From: JAWKXU01 sp020446465
GTDB taxonomy: Bacteria > Pseudomonadota > Alphaproteobacteria > Sphingomonadales > Sphingomonadaceae
Assembly: GCA_041396845.1 (NCBI GenBank)
Contig: JAWKXU010000005.1
Span: 124,001 to 188,000, forward strand
Direction: 5' to 3'
DNA length: 64,000 bases
Positions 63,614 through 64,000 of the stretch are shown here, one piece after another. The translations under genes were made by a program, and so were the position numbers. Positions within the stretch are counted from its first letter, which is position 1, and each line of letters begins with the position of its first letter. Under the pieces are notes generated by a model that had not been told where the DNA came from, did not search any database, and was given only the letters and a program-made list of their open reading frames with translations.

Positions 63614-64000
63614 TCAGGCCGCAAGCCCGAGTGCCTCGGCGAGCTTGTCGCCCACGCGGTCAGCGGCTTCCTTCATCGGATCGTGGTCGATGTGGGCATA
63701 GATCATCGTCGAGCGCATGTTGGCGTGCCCGAGGATCGCCCCCGTCATTGCCAGCGCCTCGCCACTTGATGTGGCGATAGCTCCCATGGTGTGGCGAAGC
63801 GTATGGGGCGTGACTCCTTCGAGCCCGGCCTTGGCAACGATCTTTGGCCAGAGCTTTTTGGTGCCCTGGAAATACCCCTCGCCATGATCTGCCGGAAAAA
63901 CATGGTCACTGCCTGGCTCGCGAGTAATGGACCTGAGGAGACCGATTGCTGCGCCGGAAAGCGGCCTTGTCGATTGGCCGGTCTTGCTGTCGGCCAGAAT
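63614..64000 (-). CDS. Tyrosine recombinase/integrase, C-terminal part (5' end beyond window)
   Basis: The visible 128 codons end LGLAA-stop. They contain the catalytic domain signatures THTLRHT-like (TPHTLRHTMGAIA with His and Arg), GAILGHANMRSTM, and the nucleophile Tyr in MIYAHIDHD. It is a phage-type integrase, and the domain order is normal up to the edge. It marks the region from about 58.1 kb as a genomic island or integrative element. The element's far end and att site lie outside the window. Confidence 0.92.
   Translation of the reverse strand: MLADSKTGQSTRPLSGAAIGLLRSITREPGSDHVFPADHGEGYFQGTKKLWPKIVAKAGLEGVTPHTLRHTMGAIATSSGEALAMTGAILGHANMRSTMIYAHIDHDPMKEAADRVGDKLAEALGLAA

Overview
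The window is high-G+C alphaproteobacterial chromosome, most likely from the order Sphingomonadales. The support is the 16S rRNA sequence, the rRNA operon order 16S-tRNA-Ile-tRNA-Ala-23S-5S-initiator tRNA-Met, a SciP (CtrA inhibitor) gene, and housekeeping genes typical of that order. The genus cannot be fixed by eye.

Layout. 1-24.6 kb is mostly core chromosome: a truncated RND adaptor gene, GlsB-like and SciP genes, mnmA, a serine hydrolase, a CDF metal exporter and pdxH, a DnaJ-like gene, a YihY gene overlapping fabI, a WecC-type dehydrogenase, msrA, a Zur-like regulator, dxs, an NnrU gene, a POT peptide transporter, ihfB, a two-gene YeeE/YedE system, tRNA-Leu, an ATM1-type ABC exporter, and a three-gene polysaccharide cluster (GT14, flippase, GT2). 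24.8-30.5 kb is a complete rRNA operon with promoter and terminator. 30.5-31.3 kb is a scar holding recombinase and HTH-protein remnants. A tRNA-Gly gene follows. 32-36.7 kb is a MarR-controlled tripartite drug efflux operon (OM factor, EmrA, EmrB). 36.7-43.3 kb holds a K+ channel, an exported catalase-peroxidase with a cytochrome c, and an NsrR/Hmp/truncated-haemoglobin nitric-oxide defence divergon. 43.3-57.9 kb is again housekeeping (metB, PilZ, SBP5 lipoprotein, HNH, gluQ, cobalamin adenosyltransferase, 3-hydroxybutyryl-CoA dehydrogenase, mutS, maeB, TauE). From about 58.1 kb to the window end lies an accessory island: a hipBA operon with two extra genes, a frameshifted IS21-family element, and the 3' part of a tyrosine recombinase that runs off the edge.

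Most interesting. First, the island's hip operon appears to be a four-gene unit, hipB-hipA-(45-aa six-cysteine protein)-(HEPN-like protein). The last two junctions are overlapping stop/start codons, and a perfect 13-bp inverted repeat sits in front. I do not know this arrangement as a described system. Second, a dispersed intergenic repeat of about 100 bp, made of two tandem hairpins, occurs seven times (some copies degenerate), always at gene 3' ends. It supplies the C-terminal codons of MnmA and MutS and the stop codons of two other genes. One copy is interrupted by a 68-bp hairpin insertion flanked by CTAG.

All calls come from reading the sequence and translations; no database search was run. 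Family names rest on remembered motifs.
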